NCBI RefSeq assembly: GCF_003289965.1
Contig: NZ_QMBQ01000002.1
Location: 496,001 to 560,000, forward strand
DNA: 64,000 nucleotides
Source: Mesorhizobium atlanticum
GTDB lineage: Bacteria > Pseudomonadota > Alphaproteobacteria > Rhizobiales > Rhizobiaceae
Reading direction: 5' to 3'
Shown here: one piece after another, positions 26,644 through 34,768 of the stretch
Layout: each line of letters opens with the position of its first letter
Numbering within the stretch: position 1 is the stretch's first letter
Translations under genes and position numbers: made by a program
Notes under the pieces: model-generated
Seen by the model: the letters and a program-made list of their open reading frames with translations, nothing else
Told to the model about the DNA's origin: nothing
Databases searched by the model: none

Positions 26644-26692
26644 TATTCGGCGCTCAGGAATCGATGAACAGCCACGGCCAATAGCGCCAGGT

Positions 26693-27664
26693 TTATTGGT
26701 CCCCGTCCTGGAGTTCGTCCTCAGCCTCGGCCAGGCCGCAGGTGGAAGACAGCCAATCCCGGAAGGCCTTCACCTTGGGCAGATTCCAGTGGTGCGCTCG
26801 GTATAGCAAGTAATAGTAGCCCGAGGTCGCGATCGGGGGCTCGAACGGTATCACCAACAATCCTGCCTCCAGATCGTTGTCGACCAGCACTTTTGGGATA
26901 AGCGCCACGCCCTGGCCTGCCCGCGCGGCTGTCAGGGCCTGGAAAAAGTGGCCGAAGACGAGCCCAGGCTGGTCGGGCACCGTCAAGTCGGCATTCTTGA
27001 ACCAGTCGGGCCAGGCGTTGGCGCGCGTTCCGACATGGATGAGCGGCACCTTTGATACCAGGCTGATAGTGCTGAGCCCGTGTCTAGTGACAAACTCTGG
27101 AGCGGCAACAGGCACCATCTGATCTGGCAAAAGCCGATCCGATCGGATGCCCGCCCAGTCGTCGGCCATCATGAGGTCGATCCGCGGTGCGCTTTGCAGA
27201 GTGTCCTTGCCCCGAGGACGTCCGACCCGGATTGCGACATCGATGTTGTCACGAACGAAATCGACCGCCCGGATTGTCGTGATGAGCTGCACTTCGATCG
27301 AGGGATGCTTCTCCGAAAAATCTGGCAGTCGGGGCATCAGCCAATTCATCGCAAACGTCGGAAGGGCGCTAACGGTGAGGATGCCGGAGGCGCCGCGACT
27401 TCCAACGCGCAGGACGGCCCGCTCCATGTCATCCAGTGCGTGTCGCACAGTTGGGAAGAGAATTTGGCCAGATTCGGTGAGCTCCAGCTTACGCGTGAGC
27501 CGTTTGAACAGCGGCAGGCCCATCGTGTCTTCGAGGAGCTTGATCTGACGCGAGATCGCGCCTTGGGTAACGCATAGCTCTTCCGCCGCTATAGTGAAGC
27601 TGAGATGCCGCGCCGCAGCCTCGAAGGCACGCAACGCATATAAGGATGGCAGCCGTCTGGCCAA
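26693..27664 (-). CDS. LysR-family regulator, GcvA-like
   Basis: 323 residues from a TTG at 27664 (GAGAGA four bases upstream; no ATG in a suitable place). The start RRLPSLYALRAFEAAARHLSFTIAAEELCVTQGAISRQIK is the GcvA-type winged helix. The effector domain (LIHVGTRANAWPDWF, FQALTAARAGQGVALIPKVLV) is full length. It is divergent from the deacetylase gene at 27804, and a perfect palindrome lies between them. It probably controls the rightward half of the catabolic cluster and perhaps the transporter genes. Confidence 0.87.
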   Translation of the reverse strand: MARRLPSLYALRAFEAAARHLSFTIAAEELCVTQGAISRQIKLLEDTMGLPLFKRLTRKLELTESGQILFPTVRHALDDMERAVLRVGSRGASGILTVSALPTFAMNWLMPRLPDFSEKHPSIEVQLITTIRAVDFVRDNIDVAIRVGRPRGKDTLQSAPRIDLMMADDWAGIRSDRLLPDQMVPVAAPEFVTRHGLSTISLVSKVPLIHVGTRANAWPDWFKNADLTVPDQPGLVFGHFFQALTAARAGQGVALIPKVLVDNDLEAGLLVIPFEPPIATSGYYYLLYRAHHWNLPKVKAFRDWLSSTCGLAEAEDELQDGDQ

Positions 27665-27690
27665 GGATCTCTCGATAAAAGTTGATGGCG

Positions 27691-27713
27691 ATGAATGAGC
27701 CTACCTCATTCAT
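27691..27713. promoter_or_regulatory. Perfect 9-bp-arm palindrome, probable LysR operator
   Basis: ATGAATGAG-CCTAC-CTCATTCAT contains the T-N11-A core (T27696 to A27708). It sits 27 bases upstream of the LysR start and 91 bases upstream of the deacetylase start, as expected for an autoregulating LysR protein that also activates the divergent operon. Confidence 0.7.
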
Positions 27714-27803
27714 GTGATTTGTAAACATCAGTTGTAGCCAGCCGAGTTGGCGGCGTAATCTCCAAACGTGAACGCCAGACCGGCGCGCTGAGAGGGAGTC
27801 GAG

Positions 27804-28688
27804 ATGCTGCGAAGAAATGATCGATTCGTTTATTCGCCGATCACCCAGCGTCCCGACTTCACCTGGCCCGACGGGAAGCGACTTGCAGTGCATCTATGTC
27901 TCAACATGGAGCATTTTGCTTACAATGAGGGGCTTGGGATTTCGTATTCGCCGGGCATCCCCCACCCAAACAGCTACAATTGGGGTTGGCGCGAGTATGG
28001 AAACCGGGTCGGCGTCTGGCGGCTCATCGAACTGTTCGATGATTTCGAACTTCCGGTGTCGGTGCTGTTAAACTCAGCGGTCTACGAGCACTGCCCGCAG
28101 GTGACGGACGCATTCCACAATCGCGGATACGAGATAGTCGGCCACGGGCGATCGAACTCGGAACACCAGAACGATTTTTCCGAGGAGGAAGAGCGTCGCC
28201 TCATTGCCGAAGCGACTGAGCTGATGACCCGACATGAGGGCAGGGCTCCCAAAGGCTGGCTCAGCCCCGGCGTCAACCCAAGTGACGTGACGCCGGATCT
28301 GCTACAGGAAGCCGGTTACAGTTACATTCTCGACTGGCCGGTCGATGACCAGCCAGTGTGGATGAAAACGCGTGCCGGACATCTCTTGAGTGTGCCTTAT
28401 CCGCACGAGATCAACGACATCCCATTCGTCGCGTTGCATCATGGTCAGCCGGACGCGTTCGCTCGGGCCATCGTCGACAACTTCGACGAAATGCTTGAGC
28501 AGAGCCGAAAGCAATCGCTCGTATTCGGCATTTCGATCCACACATTTCTCATCGGACAGCCGTTTCGGCTTCGAGCTTTCCGACAAGCAATTAGTCACAT
28601 CACGGCGCACCGGAAAGATATTTGGCTCACAACCACTGGCGCGATTGCCGACCACTATGCTGGCCTGTTTCCAGCGCCAGAGCACTGA
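27804..28688 (+). CDS. Polysaccharide-deacetylase-fold hydrolase, PuuE-like
   Basis: 294 residues; the ATG at 27804 has GAGAGGGAG upstream. The fold is that of the NodB/PuuE group: HLCLNMEHFAYNEGLG near the N-terminus, WGWREYGNRVGVWRLIELFDDF, VLLNSAVYEHCP, YEIVGHGRSNSEHQ (the HGRxN metal region), PKGWLSPGVNPSDVTPDLLQEAGY and SIHTFLIGQPFRL. In PuuE-type members this fold hydrolyses cyclic or linear C-N bonds (allantoinase, ureidoglycine and related reactions) rather than sugar N-acetyl groups. It is first in a tightly packed run of catabolic genes reading right. Exact substrate unknown. Confidence 0.82.
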   Translation: MLRRNDRFVYSPITQRPDFTWPDGKRLAVHLCLNMEHFAYNEGLGISYSPGIPHPNSYNWGWREYGNRVGVWRLIELFDDFELPVSVLLNSAVYEHCPQVTDAFHNRGYEIVGHGRSNSEHQNDFSEEEERRLIAEATELMTRHEGRAPKGWLSPGVNPSDVTPDLLQEAGYSYILDWPVDDQPVWMKTRAGHLLSVPYPHEINDIPFVALHHGQPDAFARAIVDNFDEMLEQSRKQSLVFGISIHTFLIGQPFRLRAFRQAISHITAHRKDIWLTTTGAIADHYAGLFPAPEH

Positions 28689-28699
28689 AGGTAATTTTC

Positions 28700-29464
28700 A
28701 TGGATCTCGGACTTGAGGGAAAGAATGCGCTTGTGCTGGGCGCGGGCGGGGGGCTCGGCAGTGCAATCGCCGAAACGCTAGCACGCGAGGGGGCTCGGGT
28801 GGTGGCGGTCGACATCGCCAAGGACGCGGTGGAAGCAGTTGCGCGAAACTCTGGCATGGCGGTGCGCCCGTTCGTCTGCGACATCGCCGATGGACCTGCT
28901 GTTGAGGCCTTGCTCGATCAAACCGGTGAGATCGACATTCTCGTCAATAACTCGGGCGGTCCGCCGCCGACCACGGCCCATGGCGTGGCACGGTCGGAAT
29001 GGGAAAAATACTTTTCTACGATGGTTTTGTCGCTGATCTCGCTGACGGATCGTGTCCTGCCTGGCATGCGCGCCCGCGGCTGGGGACGCATAATCACCAG
29101 CACTTCGTCCGGTGTAGTGGCGCCAATCGCCAATCTCGGTATCTCAAACGCCTTGCGCTTGTCGCTCGTTGGCTGGTCCAAAACGCTCGCCCAGGAGGTG
29201 GCTCCTGACGGCGTCACCGCCAATATCATCCTTCCTGGTCGCATTGCGACAAGCCGAATCCGAGCGCTCGACGAGGCCAAGGCGAAGCGCGAAAACCGGT
29301 CTCTGGAAGACGTGCGCGCCGAAAGCACAGGCTCAATTCCGATGTGTCGCTATGGCGAACCTCAGGAATATGCCGACGCGGTTGCATTCCTTGCAAGCAC
29401 CCGAGCCTCCTACATCACGGGATCGGTCATCCGCGTGGATGGCGGGCTCATTCAAAGCATCTGA
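28700..29464 (+). CDS. SDR-family oxidoreductase, variant without the canonical Tyr-Lys pair
   Basis: 254 residues, ATG at 28700. The nucleotide-binding glycine motif is GAGGGLGSAIAE, then VDIAKDAVEAV and ILVNNSGGPP. STSSGVVAPIANLGISNALRLSLVG covers the active-site region: the expected YxxxK is replaced by residues in LGISNALR. A subgroup of beta-ketoacyl reductase-like SDRs has this LSN..R arrangement and keeps the fold without the usual catalytic Tyr. It may be an unusual reductase or a non-redox enzyme such as a lyase or hydratase. It begins 11 bases after the deacetylase stop codon. Confidence 0.82.
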   Translation: MDLGLEGKNALVLGAGGGLGSAIAETLAREGARVVAVDIAKDAVEAVARNSGMAVRPFVCDIADGPAVEALLDQTGEIDILVNNSGGPPPTTAHGVARSEWEKYFSTMVLSLISLTDRVLPGMRARGWGRIITSTSSGVVAPIANLGISNALRLSLVGWSKTLAQEVAPDGVTANIILPGRIATSRIRALDEAKAKRENRSLEDVRAESTGSIPMCRYGEPQEYADAVAFLASTRASYITGSVIRVDGGLIQSI

Positions 29465-29484
29465 CTAATCAGGAGAGAAAACTC

Positions 29485-30162
29485 ATGCCCGCAAACCCAA
29501 GCCGCGGTGAAATTCGCGAACGCTACCTCAAGGTCGATACCTCCAATGTGGCCGATGTGCTTGATGATCTCGGTCTGCCGGATCAAGGCCTTTCACCCGA
29601 TTTCGTGCCGATGCCGGTCGGAGCAGGCAAGCTCGCGGGCTATGCCTTCACGATCCGAGGGCAAATGACACCGTTTGCTCCGGGCGGAGATGCTGAAAAG
29701 ATGAAGGCTTGCGCCGAGCTTTCGACTAGCGACATCGCTGTTTGGAGTGGAGACGGCCAGGGTGTTTGCTACTTCGGCGAACTCATCGCGATCGGCATGA
29801 AGGAGCGCGGCGCGGCAGGGGCGTTGGTCGACGGAGGGGTGCGTGACCTGAAGTGGATCGGCGAGTTAGGGTTTCCGGTCTTTGCCAGGTATCGCGCTCC
29901 GGTCCAGTCGATCATGCGCTGGAAGGTCAATGCCTGGCGTGTCCCGGTGTTCCTGCGTGGTGCAACAATCGAGCGAGTTAAGGTGGAGCCTGGCGATTTC
30001 ATTCTCGCTGATGAAGACGGCGCGATCGCAATTCCGGCCGCCAAGGTGATTGAGGTTCTGATTGCGGCTGAGAAGCTCACGGCGAAGGAAGTTGCCATTC
30101 GCGATGAACTGAAGAGGGGCTTGAGTCTCGCCGAGGCCCTTGACCGATACGGGCACGTCTGA
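29485..30162 (+). CDS. RraA-like family protein (possible aldolase/decarboxylase)
   Basis: 225 residues from the ATG at 29485, with CAGGAGAG upstream; the frame upstream of that overlaps the SDR gene. VADVLDDLGLPDQGL, AGYAFTIRGQM, ELIAIGMKERGAAGALVDGGVRD and VFARYRAPVQS are typical of RraA/4-hydroxy-4-methyl-2-oxoglutarate aldolase relatives; the GGVRD segment binds the divalent metal and substrate. PGDFILADEDGAIAIPA near the C-terminus is the family close. In catabolic clusters these proteins are usually aldolases or oxaloacetate decarboxylases producing pyruvate, not RNase E regulators. Its place between the SDR and the aldehyde dehydrogenase supports that role. Confidence 0.83.
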   Translation: MPANPSRGEIRERYLKVDTSNVADVLDDLGLPDQGLSPDFVPMPVGAGKLAGYAFTIRGQMTPFAPGGDAEKMKACAELSTSDIAVWSGDGQGVCYFGELIAIGMKERGAAGALVDGGVRDLKWIGELGFPVFARYRAPVQSIMRWKVNAWRVPVFLRGATIERVKVEPGDFILADEDGAIAIPAAKVIEVLIAAEKLTAKEVAIRDELKRGLSLAEALDRYGHV

Positions 30163-30455
30163 CCGACACAAATCGTTCCGCATCCGCCTCGCCGCTTGTG
30201 TCGCGGTAGGCCTCCCAAGCCCGCGCCGAGCTTTCGGGCTTACGGCCTCAAGAACGATCCCGGTGATCCGGCGACGGCGGATGCTTTGCCCTGCGGGATC
30301 AAGCCGTCCGGCCCAGGCCATGCGCTTCCGCCGGCACATTCTACAGATCAGAATTTCTCATCCATAAGCGCCGCGTTACTCGTTTGTTTGGCAGGGGCAA
30401 ACGGAACAATGTCGCGCTGACGCGAGCGGCAAGCCTAGAGTCAAAGGAGCAGGCG
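30163..30455. other. Gap within the catabolic cluster
   Basis: 293 bases between the RraA-like gene and the aldehyde dehydrogenase. I see no convincing gene, palindrome or terminator. The following genes may have their own promoter here. Confidence 0.45.
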
Positions 30456-31925
30456 GTGGGCAGTTTCGAACGTGCAGAAGCACGGGCAAAAGCACTAGTG
30501 GAGAAAGATGCCTACTTCGGCGGTCGCTGGCAGGCTTCCGAGACCGGCGAGGCCTATGCAGTGTTCGACCCTGCAACCGGCTTGGAAATCGGCAAGGCGC
30601 CCAACCTGTCCGATCGCCAGGTAGATGTGGCGATCAACGCTGCCGAGACCGGATTGCGGCTCTGGGCGGGCATGTTGCCTTTGGAACGCAGCCGCGTCCT
30701 CGATGCCTGGTACGATCTGGTGCTGGCCCGCCGCGATGGGCTTGCTGCCCTGATTACGCTGGAGCAGGGCAAGCCTTTGGCTGAATCCCTCGGAGAGGTC
30801 GACTACGCTGCGAGTTTCATTCGATGGTATGCGGAAGAGACCAAGCGCGACGGCGGCGAGATCCTGCGCAGTCACCTTCCAGGCAAGAGGCTGCACGTCA
30901 ATCGTGCGCCGATCGGCATCGTGGCGGCCATCACACCATGGAATTTTCCTTCCGCAATGCTGGCGCGCAAAGCGGCCGCGGCGCTTGCGGCTGGCTGCTC
31001 CGTTATCGGCCTGCCGTCCTCGAAAACACCCTTCTCTGCCCTTGCGCTTGCACGGTTGGCCGAGGAGGCAGGTTGTCCCCCGGGTGTCTTTTCCGTCATT
31101 ACGGGCAGCACCCGTCGGATCGTGCCCTTGCTGTGCGGAGACACGCGCATTCGCGCCGTGTCATTCACCGGATCGACTGAAGTCGGCAGGCTCATCGCAG
31201 GTCTGTGCGCACAGACGATCAAGCATGTGAGTCTTGAGCTCGGAGGCCATGCGCCTTTCTTGGTATTCGAGGACGCGAATCTCGATCTTGCGATCGAGGA
31301 TGCCATGAACGCCAAATTCCAAACGACGGGTCAGGATTGCCTTGCCGCCAACCGAATACTTGTACACGACGATCTTTACGACCGTTTTGTCGAGGGGTTC
31401 ACCTCGCGCGCCGCGATGCTGAAGGTGGGCAATGGCTTCGATCCCGGTGTGACCATCGGGCCGATGATCGACGACAAGGCGCTGCAGAAAGTCGAAGAGC
31501 AAGTTTTCGATGCCAAGCAACACGGTGCATGCCTGCATCTGGGCGGCGGCGTACACAATGCCGGTCCCAATTTCTACGAGCCGACCGTGCTTTCCGACGT
31601 CACCGACGACATGCTGATCATGCATGAGGAGACGTTCGGCCCCGTGGCCGGCATCGGGCGCTTCTGTGAGGAAGACGAGGCAATCCGCCGGGCCAACGCC
31701 ACCGAATACGGCCTGGCGGCCTATGTCCATACGCGCGATCTAGGCCGGTCTGAGCGCATGTCGCGCCGACTTGAATATGGGATGATTGGAATAAACACAT
31801 CAAAAATGACCGGCGCTCCCATACCCTTCGGCGGCGTCAAGCAGTCGGGCCTCGGGCGCGAAGGCGGTCCCTATGGAATGCATGACTTTATGGAGTTGAA
31901 GTATGTCTGCGCAGCCTATGAGTGA
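30456..31925 (+). CDS. NAD(P)-dependent aldehyde dehydrogenase, succinate-semialdehyde type
   Basis: 489 residues from a GTG at 30456, with AAAGGAG six bases upstream; an in-frame TTG at 30384 is poorly placed. ALDH motifs are complete: TPWNFPSAMLARK (oxyanion Asn), FTGSTEVGR, LELGGHAPF (general base Glu), GQDCLAANR (nucleophile Cys) and EETFGPVAGI. The whole-protein pattern (FGGRWQASETGEAYAVFDPATG at the start, INTSKMTGAPIPFGGVKQSGLGREGG at the end) is closest to GabD-type succinate-semialdehyde dehydrogenases. It overlaps the next gene by 23 bases, so the two are coupled. It probably oxidises an aldehyde made by a neighbouring lyase. Confidence 0.88.
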   Translation: MGSFERAEARAKALVEKDAYFGGRWQASETGEAYAVFDPATGLEIGKAPNLSDRQVDVAINAAETGLRLWAGMLPLERSRVLDAWYDLVLARRDGLAALITLEQGKPLAESLGEVDYAASFIRWYAEETKRDGGEILRSHLPGKRLHVNRAPIGIVAAITPWNFPSAMLARKAAAALAAGCSVIGLPSSKTPFSALALARLAEEAGCPPGVFSVITGSTRRIVPLLCGDTRIRAVSFTGSTEVGRLIAGLCAQTIKHVSLELGGHAPFLVFEDANLDLAIEDAMNAKFQTTGQDCLAANRILVHDDLYDRFVEGFTSRAAMLKVGNGFDPGVTIGPMIDDKALQKVEEQVFDAKQHGACLHLGGGVHNAGPNFYEPTVLSDVTDDMLIMHEETFGPVAGIGRFCEEDEAIRRANATEYGLAAYVHTRDLGRSERMSRRLEYGMIGINTSKMTGAPIPFGGVKQSGLGREGGPYGMHDFMELKYVCAAYE

Positions 31926-33579
31926 AACGAGAACGGGCTCTGGATCCGCGCCCGAGAAGATTAAGGTCGCGAGGCAAGTCGTGGAGGCGCTGCGCGACAT
32001 GGGCGTGCGTTATGTCTTCGGTGTGCCGAGTGGCGGCTGGGTCGACTACATGGAGGCAATGCGCGTCACCGAGGGGATCGACTTCGTGCTGACGACGCAT
32101 GAAGGGACCGCCGCCATCATGGCCGACGTGTGTGGCCGGCTGAACGGCGCGCCGGGGGTATGTTTCGGAACTTTCGGACCAGGTGCGACGAACCTGTCCA
32201 CTGGTGTTGGCGGGGCGCTTCTCGATCGCTCTCCCTTGATTGCACTCACTGATGAAATGCAGGCAGCCATGCGCGGTCGCGTTACGCAGATGGGCATAGA
32301 CCATCAGGCGCTGTTCGCGCCGATAACCAAGAAAACCACTCGTCTCGAATCAGACAAGGTTCGCGAGATTCTTTTCGACGCGGCAACGATAGCGCTCGGC
32401 GGGCGTCCAGGGTCGGTTCACGTCGGTCTGCCGGTTGGCATGAGCGCCGAATACAGTTCGCCGCGCACCGATCTTCCACTGCCGCAAGCCGGCGTCGTCG
32501 GCAACGCGCCGGTCGCTGTTGCCAAACAGATGCAGGCCGCTCTGCAGGCTGCGCGCAAACCGGTGCTCGCGCTGGGCCTAGGGGCCGTCCGGGCGGGTGT
32601 CGGTGATGAGATCAGCCGGTTTGCGGAAGAACACCATATACCGGTGGTAGTTACGCCCATGGCCAAAGGCATGATCGCGGAGGATCATCCCTGCTATGCC
32701 GGCGTGCTCTTCCATGCGCTTTCCGACGAAGTTGGGAAAACCCACCAGCAGAGCGACCTGGTCGTCCTGATTGGCTATGATCCCGTCGAGTTCAATGTCG
32801 AATCCTGGGCGCCGAACGTAAAGGTCGTCAATGTCGACGATCAACCGCTCGACCTCGACCGGACCGCGTACCCCGATGTGATCGAGGTCACCGGCACCAT
32901 CACCTCCGGCGTTGCCGCCTTGTGCGCCACGGAAATGGCGACAAAAGACTGGGACGTGGAGGCACTAAAAGCGCGGCGCCAAGCCATGTTCGAGCGCCTC
33001 AAGGGCGCAGATGAATTCGGTCCCTGTGCCGTGCTCGACGTTTTGCGCGAAGTCCTGCCCGAAGACGGAATCATGACCTGTGATGTGGGCGCCCACACCC
33101 ATCTGATCGGCCAGAAGTGGCCCACGCCGGCTCCCGGCCGGCAAATCATGACCAATGGTTGGTCGACTATGGGCTTTGGCATTCCGGCAGCCATCGCTGC
33201 CAAGCTGTGCCGGCCGAATGTCGATGTGTGCACCGTGGTCGGCGATGGCGGTTTCCTGATGTCTGCCGGAGAACTGGCCACCGCTGTGCGGCTCGGCCTT
33301 CCCATTGTCACCATAGTCATCACCGACAACGACCTGGCGCTGATCCGCATCAAGCAGCAGAAGAAGCAGAACCCGATTTATGGGACGCCAATTCGCGCCG
33401 CAGGCACGATCGGCGGTGACAATATTTTCGGTGTGCCGGTCCTGACCGCGAGTGAGAGGGATGGGTTCAGAAACGCTCTAAAGAAAGCCTTTGCAACCAG
33501 CGGTCCGATGATCGTCGAGGCGCTGGTCTCCAGTCGCGAATACGACGAACTGGTTCTGAAGAAGGATAAGCCAAACTGA
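31903..33579 (+). CDS. Thiamine-diphosphate-dependent enzyme, acetolactate-synthase family
   Basis: 558 residues, ATG at 31903 with TGGAGTT upstream, overlapping the aldehyde dehydrogenase gene. The N-terminal domain has RYVFGVPSGGWVDYMEAM and the catalytic Glu in LTTHEGTAAIMADVCGRL, then GATNLSTGVGGALLDRSPLIALTDE. The central domain binds FAD/ADP in relatives. The C-terminal domain carries the ThDP motif GDGGFLMSAGELATAVR...TDND, with a Lys-rich KQQKKQNP loop. Members are acetolactate synthases, sulfoacetaldehyde acetyltransferases and 2-oxo acid decarboxylases. Coupling to an aldehyde dehydrogenase suggests a decarboxylase that makes the aldehyde, but this is inference. Confidence 0.85.
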   Translation: MSAQPMSETRTGSGSAPEKIKVARQVVEALRDMGVRYVFGVPSGGWVDYMEAMRVTEGIDFVLTTHEGTAAIMADVCGRLNGAPGVCFGTFGPGATNLSTGVGGALLDRSPLIALTDEMQAAMRGRVTQMGIDHQALFAPITKKTTRLESDKVREILFDAATIALGGRPGSVHVGLPVGMSAEYSSPRTDLPLPQAGVVGNAPVAVAKQMQAALQAARKPVLALGLGAVRAGVGDEISRFAEEHHIPVVVTPMAKGMIAEDHPCYAGVLFHALSDEVGKTHQQSDLVVLIGYDPVEFNVESWAPNVKVVNVDDQPLDLDRTAYPDVIEVTGTITSGVAALCATEMATKDWDVEALKARRQAMFERLKGADEFGPCAVLDVLREVLPEDGIMTCDVGAHTHLIGQKWPTPAPGRQIMTNGWSTMGFGIPAAIAAKLCRPNVDVCTVVGDGGFLMSAGELATAVRLGLPIVTIVITDNDLALIRIKQQKKQNPIYGTPIRAAGTIGGDNIFGVPVLTASERDGFRNALKKAFATSGPMIVEALVSSREYDELVLKKDKPN

Positions 33580-33704
33580 GAATGCATGGTTCCGCTTCCC
33601 TCCTCAGACAACATGACTGGCACGCTGCCTTCGATCGCGCCAACAGGGCAGTAGGAACAACCCCTGGCCTCGCCACGATTGGACGAGGCTTCTCTTCAGC
33701 GCTG

Positions 33705-33918
33705 TCACTTGGCAGCCTTCAGCCATTCGCCCTGGGCCAGCCCCATGGTGCTGTGGCGGTCGAGCCGGCGTGGCACGGTAGAGTCGATGTCCTTGATGCA
33801 GGCTTCGGGAAAGCGCAGCCTGGCTGAGCCCCATGCGCGTACCCTGATGCCGCCACTCGGCCGCAAGGATTTCTACGAGACGCTGCGCGCTGCCGTCATG
33901 TGCGGTCGCCGTTGTCAT
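33705..33918 (-). pseudogene. istB-like (IS21-family helper ATPase) fragment
   Basis: On the minus strand, one frame reads RLRFPEACIKDIDSTVPRR and continues LDRHSTMGLAQGEWLKAAK before a TGA at 33705. This is the segment that precedes the P-loop in IS21-family IstB proteins. The Walker A region and everything beyond it are absent, and the part upstream is in a different frame. It is a remnant of a lost IS21-type element inside the catabolic cluster, between the ThDP enzyme and the FAH-family gene. Confidence 0.5.
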
Positions 33919-34004
33919 TCTGACTGGCCTGGTTCGCCGATGATTACGTCACAGTCGCCCTCGAATCAGAGCAGTCACTCAAACCGCCCACTGTTCGAGG
34001 GATC

Positions 34005-34763
34005 ATGGATATGACGATCGAAAGCCCCACCAAGAACAAGGAAGCATCCGTCGAAGACCTATTCGTTTTCCCGCCCGCAAGCACAGTGGTGCTGCCTGTA
34101 ACGGGAACGTCGCGTCTCTTCCCGGTACGGCGTCTGTTTTGCGTCGGCAGGAACTACGCAGAACACGCCCGCGAGATGGGGCACGACCCTGTGCGGGAGC
34201 CGCCATTTTTCTTCATGAAAACGGCGGACGCGGTGCTCGCGCCAGGTGAATCGTTTTCCTATCCCGAAATGTCGAAAGACGTGCACCACGAGGTGGAACT
34301 TGTCGTGGCGATGAAATCAGGCGGCGCGAACCTCCCCATCGACACAGCGCGGCAACATGTGTTTGGCTATGCCGTGGGCCTCGACATGACACGTCGCGAC
34401 CTGCAAGCGGAGGCCAAACGCCTCCAACGCCCATGGGAAATCGGCAAATCGTTCGAAGGTTCCGCGCCCGTCGGACCATTGACCCGGATTGAGGATGTCG
34501 CCACCACTGTTGATAGCGGGGCGATCACCCTCGACATCAACGGCCACCGACGCCAAGCGGGCGATCTGGAGGACATGATCTGGAGCGCCTACGAGATTAT
34601 CGCACATGTTTCGCTTTACTTCGAAGTTCGGCCAGGGGACCTGATATTCACGGGAACGCCGGCCGGTGTCGGCCCCGTCAGGATCTCCGACAGGATAGTG
34701 GCCAAAATCGACGGCCTGGAACCGCTGACATTAGATGTGGTCGCACGCGCGTCGGGGCGCTGA
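34005..34763 (+). CDS. Fumarylacetoacetate hydrolase (FAH) family protein
   Basis: 252 residues, ATG at 34005 with GAGGGA upstream. VRRLFCVGRNYAEHAREMG and PPFFFMKTADAVL begin the domain. The metal-binding acidic pair is in HHEVELVVAM, and YAVGLDMTRRDLQ contains the third acidic ligand. WEIGKSFEGSAPVGPLT, GDLEDMIWSAYEIIAHVS and PGDLIFTGTPAGVGPV complete the family pattern. Members hydrolyse or decarboxylate C-C bonds of acylpyruvates and related diketo acids. An N-terminal extension of about 35 residues precedes the domain. It and the DapA-family gene 5 bases downstream close the cluster. Confidence 0.87.
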   Translation: MDMTIESPTKNKEASVEDLFVFPPASTVVLPVTGTSRLFPVRRLFCVGRNYAEHAREMGHDPVREPPFFFMKTADAVLAPGESFSYPEMSKDVHHEVELVVAMKSGGANLPIDTARQHVFGYAVGLDMTRRDLQAEAKRLQRPWEIGKSFEGSAPVGPLTRIEDVATTVDSGAITLDINGHRRQAGDLEDMIWSAYEIIAHVSLYFEVRPGDLIFTGTPAGVGPVRISDRIVAKIDGLEPLTLDVVARASGR

Positions 34764-34768
34764 TCACG

